The position numbers were made by a program, and so were the translations under genes. A DNA stretch of 64,000 nt, from the NCBI RefSeq assembly GCF_035621475.1, contig NZ_CP141799.1, positions 186,001-250,000 of the forward strand. The letters run 5' to 3'. Each line of letters opens with the position of its first letter. The stretch's first letter is position 1. Under the pieces are notes generated by a model. The model worked only from the letters and a program-made list of their open reading frames with translations. It had not been told where the DNA came from and ran no database searches. Origin of the DNA: Pseudomonas paeninsulae (GTDB taxonomy: Bacteria > Pseudomonadota > Gammaproteobacteria > Pseudomonadales > Pseudomonadaceae). This document shows positions 1 through 9,277 of the stretch, in pieces.

Positions 1-272
1 ATGCCGTGCGCGGCCGTGATGCTCGCCAGGATCACAATGAACGCGCCGGTTGGTCCGGCGATTTGCACGCGACTGCCGCCAAACAGGGATACCAGCACGC
101 CGGCAATGATCGCCGTATAGATGCCTTGCTCCGGCTTGACCCCCGAGGCAATGGCAAAGGCCATTGCCAGCGGCAGCGCAACTATCCCGACGATTACACC
201 GGAGACCAGATTGCTCAGCCAGTGCTTGCGCCCCAGCAAACCGGCCTTCCACGCTTCACGTACTGCAATCAT
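1..272 (-). CDS. SulP-family anion permease, N-terminal part (cut by window edge)
   Basis: The minus strand reads from an ATG at 272 to the window edge, giving the first 90 residues of a SulP (sulfate permease family) inner-membrane transporter. The start [20 protein letters not shown] is followed by an amphipathic entry and hydrophobic segments ([20 protein letters not shown] and [15 protein letters not shown]) and the family pattern [16 protein letters not shown] ribosome site lies about 6 bases before the ATG. SulP proteins exchange or symport sulfate, bicarbonate or organic anions; the substrate cannot be told from this fragment. The C-terminal membrane and STAS parts lie outside the window. 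Confidence 0.85.
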   Translation of the reverse strand, partial: MIAVREAWKAGLLGRKHWLSNLVSGVIVGIVALPLAMAFAIASGVKPEQGIYTAIIAGVLVSLFGGSRVQIAGPTGAFIVILASITAAHG

Positions 273-303
273 GGCGAGCTCCTCAGCGAGTGCATGTGCG
301 TGA

Positions 304-324
304 TATTATCATGTGGTGATAATA
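304..324. promoter_or_regulatory. Perfect palindrome, possible operator
   Basis: TATTATCA and TGATAATA face each other across a 5-base spacer (TGTGG), in the gap between the minus-strand SulP gene (start 272) and the plus-strand gene at 447. The 8-bp perfect arms in AT-rich sequence inside GC-rich DNA suggest a regulator site for one or both genes. No regulator gene is adjacent. Confidence 0.35.
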
Positions 325-446
325 AAACGGCTCTTTGCTCGACCGCCCCTAGACTCGTGCCAGGCCTTTTCTGGCTGAGGCAAGCGGTACCGGCGACTGA
401 CATTGAGCGCACAGGAGTGCGCGAGCACCAACCAGCGGATGACCAG

Positions 447-677
447 ATGAACCGTAACGACGTTAAAACCAAACATGCCGAGGGCGTCACCTTTGACACC
501 CATGTGATTGCCAACCCGACCAGCCTCAAAGAGTGGATCGTGTTCTTCAAGAAAGATGCGGGGAGAAGCTATTTCCTGGTCGACGAACGCGAGGAGGTCG
601 AATCATTTATCCATCTGGATGACTTGATCGACGAGTTGCGCGAGCTGGGGATCAAGAACGCCGAGATCCACTTCTAA
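447..677 (+). CDS. Small hypothetical protein, 76 aa
   Basis: The ATG at 447 gives 76 residues, MNRNDVKTKHAEGVTF to the C-terminus GIKNAEIHF. It is acidic, soluble-looking, without signal peptide or membrane segment, and has a Glu/Asp-rich second half (VDEREEVESFIHLDDLIDEL) that could be helical. The reading frame is open upstream to position 6, but that part lies over the SulP gene and has a different amino-acid character, so the short start is preferred; the ribosome site (GCGGA, 8 bases upstream) is weak. I do not recognise the family. It stands alone between SulP and a secreted-protein gene. Confidence 0.6.
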   Translation: MNRNDVKTKHAEGVTFDTHVIANPTSLKEWIVFFKKDAGRSYFLVDEREEVESFIHLDDLIDELRELGIKNAEIHF

Positions 678-1036
678 GCGTCGAAGCGGGCACCTTCCTG
701 AGGGGAGCGGAGCGTCTCCCAAAAACCATAGGGGGGCGGACTACTATTAAGCAGAGGGCGTGGTCAGCAAAACCGTGATCTAACTCCTCTGATGTGGATC
801 GGCCTGCCGCTGATCCTGCCGCTCTATGAGTTCGGCCGGGGGGGCTTCGCCATCCGCCCGGTTTGGGAAGCCGCTGGGCAGCGTGTGGCCTGTGCAAGCC
901 TCATGGCTTACCGCTCGGCCGGCGTCGCGGTGCTGTTGCAGTGCCTTGCTAGACTGATAATTGATGAGTTCTCTGTGCGAGCCTGTTGTGCACGGCGGGA
1001 GAAGACCTTTTCTGGCTGCTTGATTGGAGGTTGACG
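678..1036. other. Intergenic stretch, nothing supported
   Basis: About 360 bases without a convincing gene. Short open frames on both strands have no ribosome site and no recognisable product. The end holds the TGGAGG ribosome site (1025-1030) of the next gene. No hairpin with a T-tract was seen. Confidence 0.6.
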
Positions 1037-1456
1037 ATGATCAATCGTTTTTTTGCCAGCCTGCTGGTTGCCGCCGTAGTGGGGGCGCTCGGGGTCGCGG
1101 CGAGTTACGCCGCCGAGTCTTCTCATCTGCTGGATGGCAAGACATTCGTGGGCAAGAACGGAGAAAAAGGCCACCCGCTGGCGACTGTTGAGGGGGAGGC
1201 GCTCATCTTCGCCGACGGCCTGTTCACTTCTGGTTCTTGCGAGCCCTACAACTTTGGCAGCAGCGAATACTCAACCAAGGTCGAGGGTTCGCGTATCTAC
1301 TTCGAGGTAGTCACCATCAGCCCCAGCCACGGTCAGATCGCCTGGCAGGGCGTGGTTGATGGCGATGTGGCACAAGCGACCTTCGTCTGGACCAAGGAAC
1401 GCTGGTACTGGGATACCCGTCGCGAATACTGGTTCAAGGGTACGCTGAAGCAGTAG
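1037..1456 (+). CDS. Secreted hypothetical protein, 139 aa
   Basis: The ATG at 1037 follows TGGAGG by 6 bases and opens with a clear Sec signal peptide (INRF, then a hydrophobic run with LLVAAVVGALGVAAS, cleavage probably after SYAA-E around residue 27). The mature part is about 110 residues with many aromatics and a pattern of short strands (EALIFADGLFTSG, SRIYFEVVTI, GQIAWQGVVDGDVAQATFVW, EYWFKGTLKQ), which looks like a small beta-rich periplasmic or outer-membrane-associated protein. I do not recognise the family. The upstream longer frame (from 986) lacks a signal and is rejected. Confidence 0.65.
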   Translation: MINRFFASLLVAAVVGALGVAASYAAESSHLLDGKTFVGKNGEKGHPLATVEGEALIFADGLFTSGSCEPYNFGSSEYSTKVEGSRIYFEVVTISPSHGQIAWQGVVDGDVAQATFVWTKERWYWDTRREYWFKGTLKQ

Positions 1457-1500
1457 GCGGGCTTCGTGCGCCCCTGTAAGTTCTCCATGGAGACCTGCCA

Positions 1501-2000
1501 ATGGCCGAACCCAGGCATACGGTTGAGCTGCCCTTGCGGTGGGCTCGCTACCTGAAGATCACACTGTTTGTGGCGCTTGTGGTGGTGCTGAATGTCGGCG
1601 GTTCCTGGCTGATGCAACAGATCGACTTCCAGCTATTTCCTCGCCACGAACCCATCATGCATGCCATGGTTCTGGGATTCGTGTTGCTCTACGTGCTGCT
1701 TATGGCCACACCTTTCATGCCGGGCATAGAGATCGGCCTGGCACTGATGTTTTTACTCGGAAGCAAGGGTGCGCTGCTTATCTACCTGTGCACGCTGGCG
1801 GCGCTGTCGATCAGTTTTGCCATAGGACGAGTCCTGTCGCCAAGCTTGTTGTGGCATCTGCTCGAGTGGTTGCACCTCAACCGTGCTGGTGCCCTGGTTC
1901 GGCAGTTGGAGCCGCTCGCTCCGGCGGCACGACTGAAACTACTCAACGACAAGACGCCCGCGGCAATTGCGCCATTTTTGCTTGAGCATCGCTGCCTGGC
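1501..2000 (+). pseudogene. VTT/DedA-like membrane protein, 5' part, interrupted by IS
   Basis: This is the 5' three quarters of a membrane protein gene of the VTT (DedA / TVP38-like) type, cut after codon 166 by the IS21-family element. Two hydrophobic segments appear near residues 20-38 and 55-75, followed by PFMPGIEIGLALMFLLGSKG, a typical VTT-domain start. Joining base 2000 to base 4645 (dropping the element and one copy of CCTGGC) restores a single frame of 221 codons ending at 4810. The allele is therefore a recent knock-out, although the first 166 codons can still be translated, running a few residues into the element. Confidence 0.8.
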
Positions 2001-2231
2001 TGCGTATTTCGGCCCATCGTGACCGCCCGTTTCGGTACATCATGACCGACCATTTCGCTAACGTGTGACCGCTCATTTCGCTAACAACGTGACCGATTTT
2101 CCGCCTGTTCCGAAACAGCCGGTCACGCCCTTACCGAAATGGCCGGTCACGTTGTTAGCGAAATACCCTCCACTCCGTTGCGCATGACCTGACCCGCCGC
2201 CACCCTGCGTCCCATTTCGGGGAATCGAAGG

Positions 2232-3818
2232 ATGGCGGCGCAGCGAGTAGCCATGCGTAATATCAAAGAATGCCTGCGCCTCAAGTTCGAGGCCGACCTA
2301 TCTCACGAGAAAATCGCCCGCGCCTTGCAACTGTCCAAGGGCGTCGTCAGCAAGTACATCAAGGCGGCGCGCGACACCGGCATCGAGTGGCCCGCGCTGG
2401 CGTTACTGGATGAGGCGGCGCTTGGCGCCGCCCTGATTCCGGCCGCCAAAGTCGTGCACACACGCGGCGACCGCGTGTTGCCCGACGTGATCACTCTGCA
2501 CCGCGAACTACGTCGTAAAGGCGTGACGCTACAACTGCTGTGGGAGGAATACACCGCCGCTCATCCCGACCAACCGACCTACCGCTACACTCAGTTCGTC
2601 GAGCATTACCGCATCTACGCCCGTACGCTCAAGCGCTCGATGCGCCAGCAGCACCGCGCCGGCGAGAAGCTGTTCATCGACTACGCCGGGCCGACGTTGC
2701 CGGTGATCGACGCCGGCACCGGCGAGATCAGCCAGGCGCATATCTTCGTCGCGGCCCTCGGTGCCTCGAACTACACCTACGCGTGCGCCACGCCGGGCGA
2801 GACCCAAGTGGACTGGCTGACGGCGTTGAGCCAGGCCCTCAGCTACTTTGGTGGCGTCCCCGAAATGATCGTGCCGGACAACCCGCGCGCCCTGATCTCC
2901 CGGCCTGACCGTTATGAGCCGGGCCTGAATCGCGCCGCACTGGAATGTGCCCAGCATTACGGCGCCATCATGCTCCCAGCGCGACCGCGCAAGCCTCAGG
3001 ACAAAGCCAAGGCAGAGGTGGCCGTGCAAGTGGTCGAGCGCTGGATCATGGCGCGGTTGCGGCATCAGCAGTTCTTCAGTCTGCATGCGCTCAATCAGGC
3101 CATCGCCGTCTTGCTGGAGGACTTGAACCGACGTCCGTTCAAAAAACTCGACGGATGCCGACGGGACTGGTTCGAGCAACTCGACCAGCCAGCGCTCAGG
3201 CCGTTGCCGGCGCACCCGTATGAGGTCGTGACCTTCAAGCGCTGCAAGGTCAACATCGATTACCACATCGAGGTGAATGGCGGCTTTTACAGCGTGCCCT
3301 CGGCCTTGGCCCGGCAAAGCGTCGACGCCCGAGTGAGCGCCCATACCGTCGAAATCCTGCATGGCCACCGCCGGGTCGCCAGCCACCTGTTGCTCTCGCG
3401 GCGCGGCGCCTACAGCACCCAGAGCGAACACATGCCGGCCTCGCACAAGGCCCATCGCGACTGGACACCTCAGCGCCTGCTCGACTGGGGCGAGCGGATC
3501 GGCCCGCACGTGCGGCAGATCGTCGAACATCAACTGACCCACAAACCCCATCCGGAGATGGGTTACCGCTCCTGCCTGGGCCTGCTCTCGCTGGCTCGCC
3601 ACTATGGCAACGAGCGCCTGGAGGCGGCAGCCAGCCGCGCCGTACAACTGCGCGCCCTCAACAGCCGCACCGTACGCAACCTGCTCAAACAAGGGCTCGA
3701 CCAGCAACCGCTGCCCAAGGCCTCCGCCGTCGCTCAACCCGCCTGCCACGAGAACGTGCGCGGTGCCGACTATTACACCCAAAAGGAGCTGTTCAATGAT
3801 GACGCAACACACGCTTAA
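2232..3818 (+). CDS. istA: IS21-family transposase IstA, 528 aa
   Basis: DDE transposase of the IS21 element. The N-terminus (residues 1-50) is a helix-turn-helix ([20 protein letters not shown], then [12 protein letters not shown]). The catalytic core follows, with the first Asp in [13 protein letters not shown], the second in [13 protein letters not shown] and the Glu in [13 protein letters not shown]. Length is normal for IstA. The ATG at 2232 gives [10 protein letters not shown]; an internal ATG seven codons later is also possible. It overlaps istB, so the two are translationally coupled and act together in transposition. Confidence 0.93.
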   Translation: MAAQRVAMRNIKECLRLKFEADLSHEKIARALQLSKGVVSKYIKAARDTGIEWPALALLDEAALGAALIPAAKVVHTRGDRVLPDVITLHRELRRKGVTLQLLWEEYTAAHPDQPTYRYTQFVEHYRIYARTLKRSMRQQHRAGEKLFIDYAGPTLPVIDAGTGEISQAHIFVAALGASNYTYACATPGETQVDWLTALSQALSYFGGVPEMIVPDNPRALISRPDRYEPGLNRAALECAQHYGAIMLPARPRKPQDKAKAEVAVQVVERWIMARLRHQQFFSLHALNQAIAVLLEDLNRRPFKKLDGCRRDWFEQLDQPALRPLPAHPYEVVTFKRCKVNIDYHIEVNGGFYSVPSALARQSVDARVSAHTVEILHGHRRVASHLLLSRRGAYSTQSEHMPASHKAHRDWTPQRLLDWGERIGPHVRQIVEHQLTHKPHPEMGYRSCLGLLSLARHYGNERLEAAASRAVQLRALNSRTVRNLLKQGLDQQPLPKASAVAQPACHENVRGADYYTQKELFNDDATHA

Positions 3819-4545
3819 TCAGTTGCACCACCTGCGCCTCAGCGGCATGGCCAAGGCGCTGGAAGAGCAATGGACACTGCCTGCCTGCCACAGCTTGAGC
3901 TTCGATGAGCGGCTCGGCCTGCTGCTCGACCGCGAACTGGCCTGGCGCGACAACAAACGCCTGGAGCGACTGCGCAAACAAGCCAAGCTCAAATACAGCG
4001 GTGCCTGCCTGGAAGACCTCGACCGCCGCCAGGGCAGAGGCCTGGACGAACGCCAGCTCGCGACCCTGGCCAGCGGTGACTGGATCCGCCAACAGCACAA
4101 CCTGTTGCTGACCGGCCCAACCGGCGTCGGCAAAACCTGGCTCGCCTGCGCCCTGGGCAACCAGGCCTGCCGCCAAGGCTACAGCACGCTATACCTGCGC
4201 ACGCCGCGCCTGCTGGAACAATTGCGGATCGCCCACGGCGACGGCAGCTTCGGCCGCACGCTACAACAACTGGCCAAAGTCGACGTGCTGATCCTGGACG
4301 ACTGGGCCCTGGCACCGCTGGAAGAAAACGCCCGGCACGACCTGCTGGAAGTGATCGACGACCGCGCCGGCTCGCGGTCGACGGTACTGACCAGCCAACT
4401 GCCGGTCGATCACTGGCACGGCTGGATCAACGATCCGACAGTGGCCGACGCCTTACTTGATCGGCTGGTGCACAGCGCGTATCGAATTGTGATGAAGGGC
4501 GAGTCGTTGCGACGTAAAAAGACGGAAGAAGAAGCGGCATCGTGA
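3796..4545 (+). CDS. istB: IS21-family ATPase IstB, 249 aa
   Basis: AAA+ ATPase helper of IstA. Walker A is [18 protein letters not shown] and Walker B is [10 protein letters not shown]. The ATG at 3796 is preceded by AAGGAG (3783-3788) and lies inside the 3' end of istA; a second ATG follows directly, so the first residue is ambiguous by one codon. Length agrees with IstB proteins (about 250 residues). IstB selects or remodels the target for transposition. Confidence 0.93.
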   Translation: MMTQHTLNQLHHLRLSGMAKALEEQWTLPACHSLSFDERLGLLLDRELAWRDNKRLERLRKQAKLKYSGACLEDLDRRQGRGLDERQLATLASGDWIRQQHNLLLTGPTGVGKTWLACALGNQACRQGYSTLYLRTPRLLEQLRIAHGDGSFGRTLQQLAKVDVLILDDWALAPLEENARHDLLEVIDDRAGSRSTVLTSQLPVDHWHGWINDPTVADALLDRLVHSAYRIVMKGESLRRKKTEEEAAS

Positions 4546-4638
4546 CCGATGCGGTTAGAATTTAGACCCCGCGCAATCGGGTGGAGAAACCGGTCACGTT
4601 GTTAGCGAAATGACCGGTCACGATGAGCGAAATACGCA

Positions 4639-4810
4639 CCTGGCGATTGCCGTACTGCTCAATCTACCGGGGAACGCCCTGATCGGTGGTGGCGGAGGCA
4701 TCGGACTGGTGGCTGGCATGAGCAAGCTCGTACCCTTCCATAGTTATCTCTTCCTGGTGGCGTGTGCCATAGCGCCTGTGCCCTTATGGTTTTGGCTGCG
4801 TGGAACCTGA
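4639..4810 (+). pseudogene. VTT/DedA-like membrane protein, 3' part
   Basis: The 3' fragment of the gene cut by the insertion element. In the restored frame it reads on from codon 167 as AIAVLLNLPGNALIGGGGGI, a glycine-rich motif characteristic of VTT-domain proteins, followed by a final membrane segment (SYLFLVACAIAPVPLWFW) and stop TGA at 4808-4810. It has no start of its own and is not expected to be translated. Confidence 0.8.
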
Positions 4811-5065
4811 GTCAAGAGTGAGTGGATCTGCGTTCTTTTGAGTGCTGGTGCGCACGAATACTGGGCGTGCGAGGCAAGCGCGCAGGTGCTGCAAAAAAGG
4901 GGCTTGCCGTGTGTCCTCGGGAAAGCACGATGAACCGGAGAAAAGGCCGGTGCAACCCTCCCGGGTTAGTCGTTAGAGGTGCCCTCTTTCCGATGAGCCA
5001 CCGGCTGTCGCTATACCGGGCGCACATCGCCGCCGGGTCGTGTTCGAGCACAAGGTCAGGCAACA
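4811..5065. other. Intergenic stretch
   Basis: About 255 bases between the broken VTT gene and the terminator of the minus-strand binding-protein gene. Open frames on both strands lack ribosome sites and recognisable products. Nothing else seen. Confidence 0.5.
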
Positions 5066-5089
5066 AAAAAGCGGGCCGAAGCCCGCTTT
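5066..5089 (-). terminator. Intrinsic terminator of the binding-protein gene
   Basis: On the minus strand the stem AAAGCGGGC / GCCCGCTTT closes a TTCG tetraloop and is followed by a run of T (plus-strand A5065-A5070). It sits about 20 bases after the stop of the gene at 5111-5968. Confidence 0.88.
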
Positions 5090-5110
5090 CTGTTGTTGCT
5101 GTAACAGTGC

Positions 5111-5968
5111 TTACTTCAACCAGCCGGCTACGCGCTCGGGGTTGGCGGCGACCCAGTCCTTGGCAGCCTGCTCCGGCTTGGCGCCTTCGCTGACGGCCAA
5201 CATCACTGCGCCCACTTCTTCGGCGCTCCAGGAGAACTTCTTGAGGAAGGCAGCGGCTTCTGGGGCCTTGGCTTCCATGCCCATGCTGGCCACGGTGTCG
5301 ATGTGCTCGGCTTCACCGAAGACATTCTGCGGGTCTTCGAGGAAGCGCAGTTTCCACTTGGCGAACATCCAGTGTGGAATCCAGCCGGGGACTACGATGG
5401 CTTCCTTCTTCTTCTCGGCGCGAGCCAGGGCGATGGCCATGGCGGGGCCGGAGCTCGGCATCAGCTTGAAGTCCAGTTTGTATTTCTCGATGGCTTCTTC
5501 GGTGCGGCGCATCACGCCGGCACCGGCGTCGATACCGGTGATCTTGCCGTCGTAGGCTTCTTTGTTTTTGTTCAGGTCTTCGATGCTCTTGGCTTCGACG
5601 TAGTCGGGAACCACCAGGCCGATCTTGGCGCCTGCGTAGTTGGTGCCGAGGACCACCACCTTGTCTTTCATTTTGGTGAAGTACTCGCCGTGAGTGACCG
5701 GCAGCCAGGCGGAGAGGGTTGCGTCGAGGTCGCCGCGGGCCACGCCCTGCCACATGATGGCCGGCTCGACCGGCATCAGCTTGACGGGATAGCCAAGCTT
5801 GCTGGTGAGGATTTCACCGGCGACATGGGTGGCGGCGACGCTGTCGTCCCAGCCGTTGACGTAGCCGATGGTCAGGGTGGGCTTTTCCGCCGCCATGGCG
5901 GTGGACATGCCCAGCGCGAGGGCAGCGACGCCAAGGCTTTTCAGGCAGAAGGTGGATAGTTTGCGCAT
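5111..5968 (-). CDS. Periplasmic glycine betaine-type substrate-binding protein, 285 aa
   Basis: Binding protein of the OpuAC/ProX class for quaternary amines. Residues 1-27 form a Sec signal peptide (SLGVAALALGMSTAMAAEKP). The mature protein begins with the family pattern LTIGYVNGWDDSVAATHVA and carries aromatic residues expected to form the cation-binding box (AIMWQGVARGDLDATLSAWL, VVPGWIPHWMFAKWKL). It is shorter than CbcX and may be closer to the glycine betaine-binding BetX of P. aeruginosa; that is inference. It has no permease of its own and lies 250 bases after cbcX, so it probably feeds the CbcVW core. Confidence 0.82.
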   Translation of the reverse strand: MRKLSTFCLKSLGVAALALGMSTAMAAEKPTLTIGYVNGWDDSVAATHVAGEILTSKLGYPVKLMPVEPAIMWQGVARGDLDATLSAWLPVTHGEYFTKMKDKVVVLGTNYAGAKIGLVVPDYVEAKSIEDLNKNKEAYDGKITGIDAGAGVMRRTEEAIEKYKLDFKLMPSSGPAMAIALARAEKKKEAIVVPGWIPHWMFAKWKLRFLEDPQNVFGEAEHIDTVASMGMEAKAPEAAAFLKKFSWSAEEVGAVMLAVSEGAKPEQAAKDWVAANPERVAGWLK

Positions 5969-6216
5969 AAAATTGGTGCTCCATCAGTGAGAGTGGCAGT
6001 TCAACTGTGTTACTGGCTCGTTCTGATTGCGGGCCTAGCGGTACTCGGCTTGCGCAGAGCGGAAAATGCTCTGGTAATCAGCAGGCCGCGGGGCAGTCGC
6101 GGGCAAGTGCCGCAACCTCCCGGCGCGATAAGCGCGGTAGTTGTGGTTGCGCTTGCTGCGGCTTTACCAGGTACGCCCGGCTTGAAGGCTGAGCGTACCG
6201 AGTATGGGACGGACCC

Positions 6217-7161
6217 TCAGAGTCCGACGTATTTCTTCACGGCGGCGACGCCATCCTGGCCGTCATAGGTGGTAACGCCCGCCAGCCACTTGTCGAGGGC
6301 TTCCGGATTAGCCTTGATCCAATTCTTGGCTACTACAGCCGGGTCTTCTTTCTCCAGCACTTTTTCCATCAGCTGGCTTTCGATTTTGACGCTGAATTGC
6401 AGGTTGTTCAGCAGCTTGCCGACGTTGGGGCAGCGCGCTTCGTACTCTGGCGGTACCACGGTGTAGACCTTGGCCGCGCCGTAATCCGGGCCGAACACGT
6501 CATCGCCGCCGGACAGGTAGGTGAGGTCGAACTGGGTATTCATCGGGTGCGGTGCCCAGCCGAGGAACACGACCGGCTTGTTCTTCCGTACCGCGCGTTG
6601 TACCTGCACCAGCATGCCGGCTTCGCTGGACTCGACCATGCGGAAGCTACCCATACCGAACTGGTCTTCTTTGATCATTTTTTCGATCAGCAGATTGCCG
6701 TCGTTACCTGGCTCGATGCCGTAGATCTTGCCGTCGAGTTCTTTCTTGAACTTGGCGATGTCCTGGAAGCTTTTCAGGCCAGCCTCAGCCAGGTAGGTCG
6801 GTACCGCCAGGGTGTATTTGGCGCCCTCCAGGTTCGCGGTCGGCAGCACCTTGACGCCGCCATCCTTGGTGAACGGCTCGATCACCGCATCCATCGAGGG
6901 TGCCCAGTAGCCGAGGAATACATCAATCTGGCCCTTTTTCACGCCGGTGAAGGCGATCGGCACCGAGGCCATGATCTTGCGAGGCTGGTAGCCCAGGCCT
7001 TCGCTGAGGGTCATGGCCACGCCGGTGGTGGCGGCGATGTCGGCCCAGCCGATTTCGGCGAAGCGTACCTGTTTGCAGCTTTCCGGCTCCTGGGCCCAGG
7101 CGCTTTGCAGCAGCGTGCAGGACAGCAGGCTAACTCCAGCAATAGTTTTCAACTTGTTCAT
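6217..7161 (-). CDS. cbcX: Choline/quaternary-amine ABC transporter, binding protein CbcX
   Basis: Periplasmic binding protein, 314 residues. Signal peptide LKTIAGVSLLSCTLLQSAWA (cleavage near residue 23), then ESCKQVRFAEIGWADIAATT, the usual start of the CbcX/CaiX group; two Cys (C29 and one near CPNVGKLL) may form a disulfide. The ATG at 7161 has GAGGGAG 7 bases upstream. It is the last gene of cbcV-cbcW-cbcX with 36 bases after cbcW. In P. aeruginosa CbcX is the choline-binding partner of CbcVW; the specificity here is inferred from position. Confidence 0.88.
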   Translation of the reverse strand: MNKLKTIAGVSLLSCTLLQSAWAQEPESCKQVRFAEIGWADIAATTGVAMTLSEGLGYQPRKIMASVPIAFTGVKKGQIDVFLGYWAPSMDAVIEPFTKDGGVKVLPTANLEGAKYTLAVPTYLAEAGLKSFQDIAKFKKELDGKIYGIEPGNDGNLLIEKMIKEDQFGMGSFRMVESSEAGMLVQVQRAVRKNKPVVFLGWAPHPMNTQFDLTYLSGGDDVFGPDYGAAKVYTVVPPEYEARCPNVGKLLNNLQFSVKIESQLMEKVLEKEDPAVVAKNWIKANPEALDKWLAGVTTYDGQDGVAAVKKYVGL

Positions 7162-7197
7162 TTATCGCTCCCTCTGTGAATGGATAAGGTGAAGGTC

Positions 7198-8079
7198 TTA
7201 CTGGCGCTGCAACTTCGCACTCACCCAGCTAATCAGGGTGCTGCGTTTCTCGCTTTGCTTGGTGCCGAAGCTTTCGGTAATGCGGTCGAGGATGATTGCC
7301 AGCAGTACCACGGCCATACCGCTTTCGAAGCCTAGACCGATATCCAGACGCTGGATGCTCGCGAGTACGTCGTTACCCAAGCCGCCGGCACCGACCATCG
7401 AGGCAATAATCACCATCGACAGGGCCATCATGATGGTCTGGTTGACCCCCGCCATGATCGACGGCATGGCGCTAGGCAGTTGGACCTTGAGCAACAGTTG
7501 GGTCTTGCTGCAGCCGAAGGATTGGCCGGCCTCGACGATTTCCTTGTTGACCTGGCGAATACCCAGGCTGGTCAGACGCACGGCTGGAGGCATGGCGAAA
7601 ATCACCGTGGCGATGATCCCCGGCACCCGACCGAGGCCGAACAGCATGGCCGCCGGAATCAGGTAGACGAACGCCGGCATGGTCTGCATGAAGTCGAGAA
7701 TGGGACGGATGATGGTCGCCACACGCTCGCTCTTGGCCGCCCAGATGCCCAGGGGGATACCCCACAAGAGGCTGATCAGCGTCGCTGAGAAGGTCAGGCC
7801 GAGGGTCACCACGGTCTGCTCCCAGAAACCGGTGAGGACAATCAGAATGAAGGATACGGCGGTAAAGGCGGCAAACCGGGCGCCGATACGCCAGAGGCCG
7901 AGGCCGACGAAGATGGCGATCAGCAGCCACGCCGGTGGCAGCATGAGGATGGCCTCGATGCCTTCGGAAAACGAACTGACCACGCCACCGATGCTGTCGA
8001 AGCCGTTGCTGTAGTTGTTCAGCAGGTACTCAACGCCGTCGTTGACCCAGGTGCCTAGGTCGAGTTGCTTCTCACTCAT
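7198..8079 (-). CDS. cbcW: Quaternary-amine ABC transporter, permease CbcW
   Basis: Inner-membrane permease, 293 residues, of the ProW/OpuAB type. After a soluble N-terminus (about 50 residues) it has six or so hydrophobic segments, and the cytoplasmic coupling loop shows the EAA-like motif KEIVEAGQSFGCSKTQLLLK. It starts one base after the cbcV stop, with a GGGAGA site inside the cbcV end, so translation is coupled. Together with CbcV it should form the shared transport core for several binding proteins (CbcX, CaiX, the 5111 and 9941 proteins). Confidence 0.92.
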   Translation of the reverse strand: MSEKQLDLGTWVNDGVEYLLNNYSNGFDSIGGVVSSFSEGIEAILMLPPAWLLIAIFVGLGLWRIGARFAAFTAVSFILIVLTGFWEQTVVTLGLTFSATLISLLWGIPLGIWAAKSERVATIIRPILDFMQTMPAFVYLIPAAMLFGLGRVPGIIATVIFAMPPAVRLTSLGIRQVNKEIVEAGQSFGCSKTQLLLKVQLPSAMPSIMAGVNQTIMMALSMVIIASMVGAGGLGNDVLASIQRLDIGLGFESGMAVVLLAIILDRITESFGTKQSEKRSTLISWVSAKLQRQ

Positions 8080-8080
8080 G

Positions 8081-9277
8081 TCATTCTCCCTGCATGCGGG
8101 TCAGCAGGCGACCCTTGCTAATAGCGCCAGAGTATTGGCCGTTGCCACCGACAACCGGGATCGGCCCTTCGTTGTCCACCAGGCGCGCGATGACCTTATC
8201 CAGGGGCATGTCTTCCGGCACCGGCGTGATCTGCTTCACCACGCTTTGGTCAAGCTTGCATGACTGGCCACCTTCGACCAGCAGGGCGATTTTCTCCAGG
8301 CTGATCGAACCGTAGAAGCGGTTGTTCTCATCGACAATGAAGGCGTAATGCTTGTCCAGTTCCTGCAGCTTTTGCGAGACGACCTGGGCGTCCGGGGCAA
8401 CGCCGTTGTGCACGAAGACCGGCACGCTGTTAGCCATGAGCTGGCCGGCGGTGAGGTAACGGTTGGTGTCGACGGTGTCGAAGAAGTTACGCACATAATC
8501 ATTGGCTGGGTTGTCGACCAGCTCTTGCGGGGTGCCGACCTGCACCAGCTTGCCGCCTTCCATGATGGCGATACGGTTGCCGATACGCATGGCCTCCTCG
8601 ATATCGTGAGAGACGAAGATGATGGTGCGGCGGTGGATCTTTTGCAGCTCGAGCAGCAAGTCCTGCATTTCGCGACGCTTGAGTGGATCGAGGGCGGAAA
8701 ACGCCTCGTCCATGATCATCATCGAGGGGTCGACGGCCAAGGCGCGGGCCAAGCCGACGCGCTGCTGCATGCCGCCGGAGAGTTCATGCGGGTGCATCTG
8801 GGCAAAAGTATCCAGGCCCACGTCCTTGAGTACCTCCATGGCCCGTGCTTCCCGCTCCTTGCGGCCTACTCCTGCCACTTCCAGGCCGAAGGCCGCATTG
8901 TCCAGCACGGTGCGCGAAGGCATCAGGGCGAAGGACTGGAACACCATGCTCATGTCGCGGCGACGCAGGCTGATGAGTTCCGCGTTGGACATCTTGGCGA
9001 CGTTCTGGCCGTCGATGAACACATCGCCGCCGGAAGGCTCAATCAGCCGGTTGATCAAACGAATCAGGGTGGATTTGCCGGAGCCGGAAAGACCCATGAG
9101 GACGAAAATCTCGCCTTCTTCGACACTGAACGACACATCGCTAACACCAATCACCGCGCCGGTTTCGGCAAGGACTTTATCCTTGCTCCAGCCTTGCTTG
9201 CTCTGCTCGATGGCTTCTTGCGGTTTATTGCCGAAAACCTTGTACAGGTTTTCGACCACTATTTTTCCAGCTTTCAT
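8081..9277 (-). CDS. cbcV: Quaternary-amine ABC transporter, ATPase CbcV
   Basis: ATP-binding subunit, 398 residues, of the ProV/OpuAA class. Walker A is GLSGSGKSTLIRL (near residue 70), the signature is LSGGMQQRVGLARA and Walker B is MMIMDEAFSALDP with the following H-loop FVSHDIEEA. The C-terminal 110 residues form a pair of CBS-type repeats (HYAFIVDENNRFYGSISLEK, then GPIPVVGGNGQYSGAISKG), which in OpuA regulate activity by ionic strength. First gene of cbcVWX; 660 bases of non-coding DNA lie upstream. Confidence 0.93.
   Translation of the reverse strand: MKAGKIVVENLYKVFGNKPQEAIEQSKQGWSKDKVLAETGAVIGVSDVSFSVEEGEIFVLMGLSGSGKSTLIRLINRLIEPSGGDVFIDGQNVAKMSNAELISLRRRDMSMVFQSFALMPSRTVLDNAAFGLEVAGVGRKEREARAMEVLKDVGLDTFAQMHPHELSGGMQQRVGLARALAVDPSMMIMDEAFSALDPLKRREMQDLLLELQKIHRRTIIFVSHDIEEAMRIGNRIAIMEGGKLVQVGTPQELVDNPANDYVRNFFDTVDTNRYLTAGQLMANSVPVFVHNGVAPDAQVVSQKLQELDKHYAFIVDENNRFYGSISLEKIALLVEGGQSCKLDQSVVKQITPVPEDMPLDKVIARLVDNEGPIPVVGGNGQYSGAISKGRLLTRMQGE

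Larger units (their letters stand above)
2001..4638 (+). mobile_element. IS21-family insertion sequence, complete, 2638 bp
   Basis: The ends are inverted repeats starting TGCGTATTTCG; the left copy (2001-2025) has one extra base compared with the right (4615-4638). The flanks carry a 6-bp direct duplication CCTGGC (1995-2000 and 4639-4644), as expected for IS21 elements. Next to both ends lie several repeats of the type TGACCG-nCC-nTTTCGnTA, which resemble the multiple terminal transposase sites of this family. Two genes, istA and istB, overlap by 23 bases and fill the interior. Both are intact, so the element may be active. Confidence 0.93.

Noticed and set aside
6..446. Long frame upstream of the 76-aa protein
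   Set aside because: Overlaps the SulP gene on the other strand and has no ribosome site at its start.
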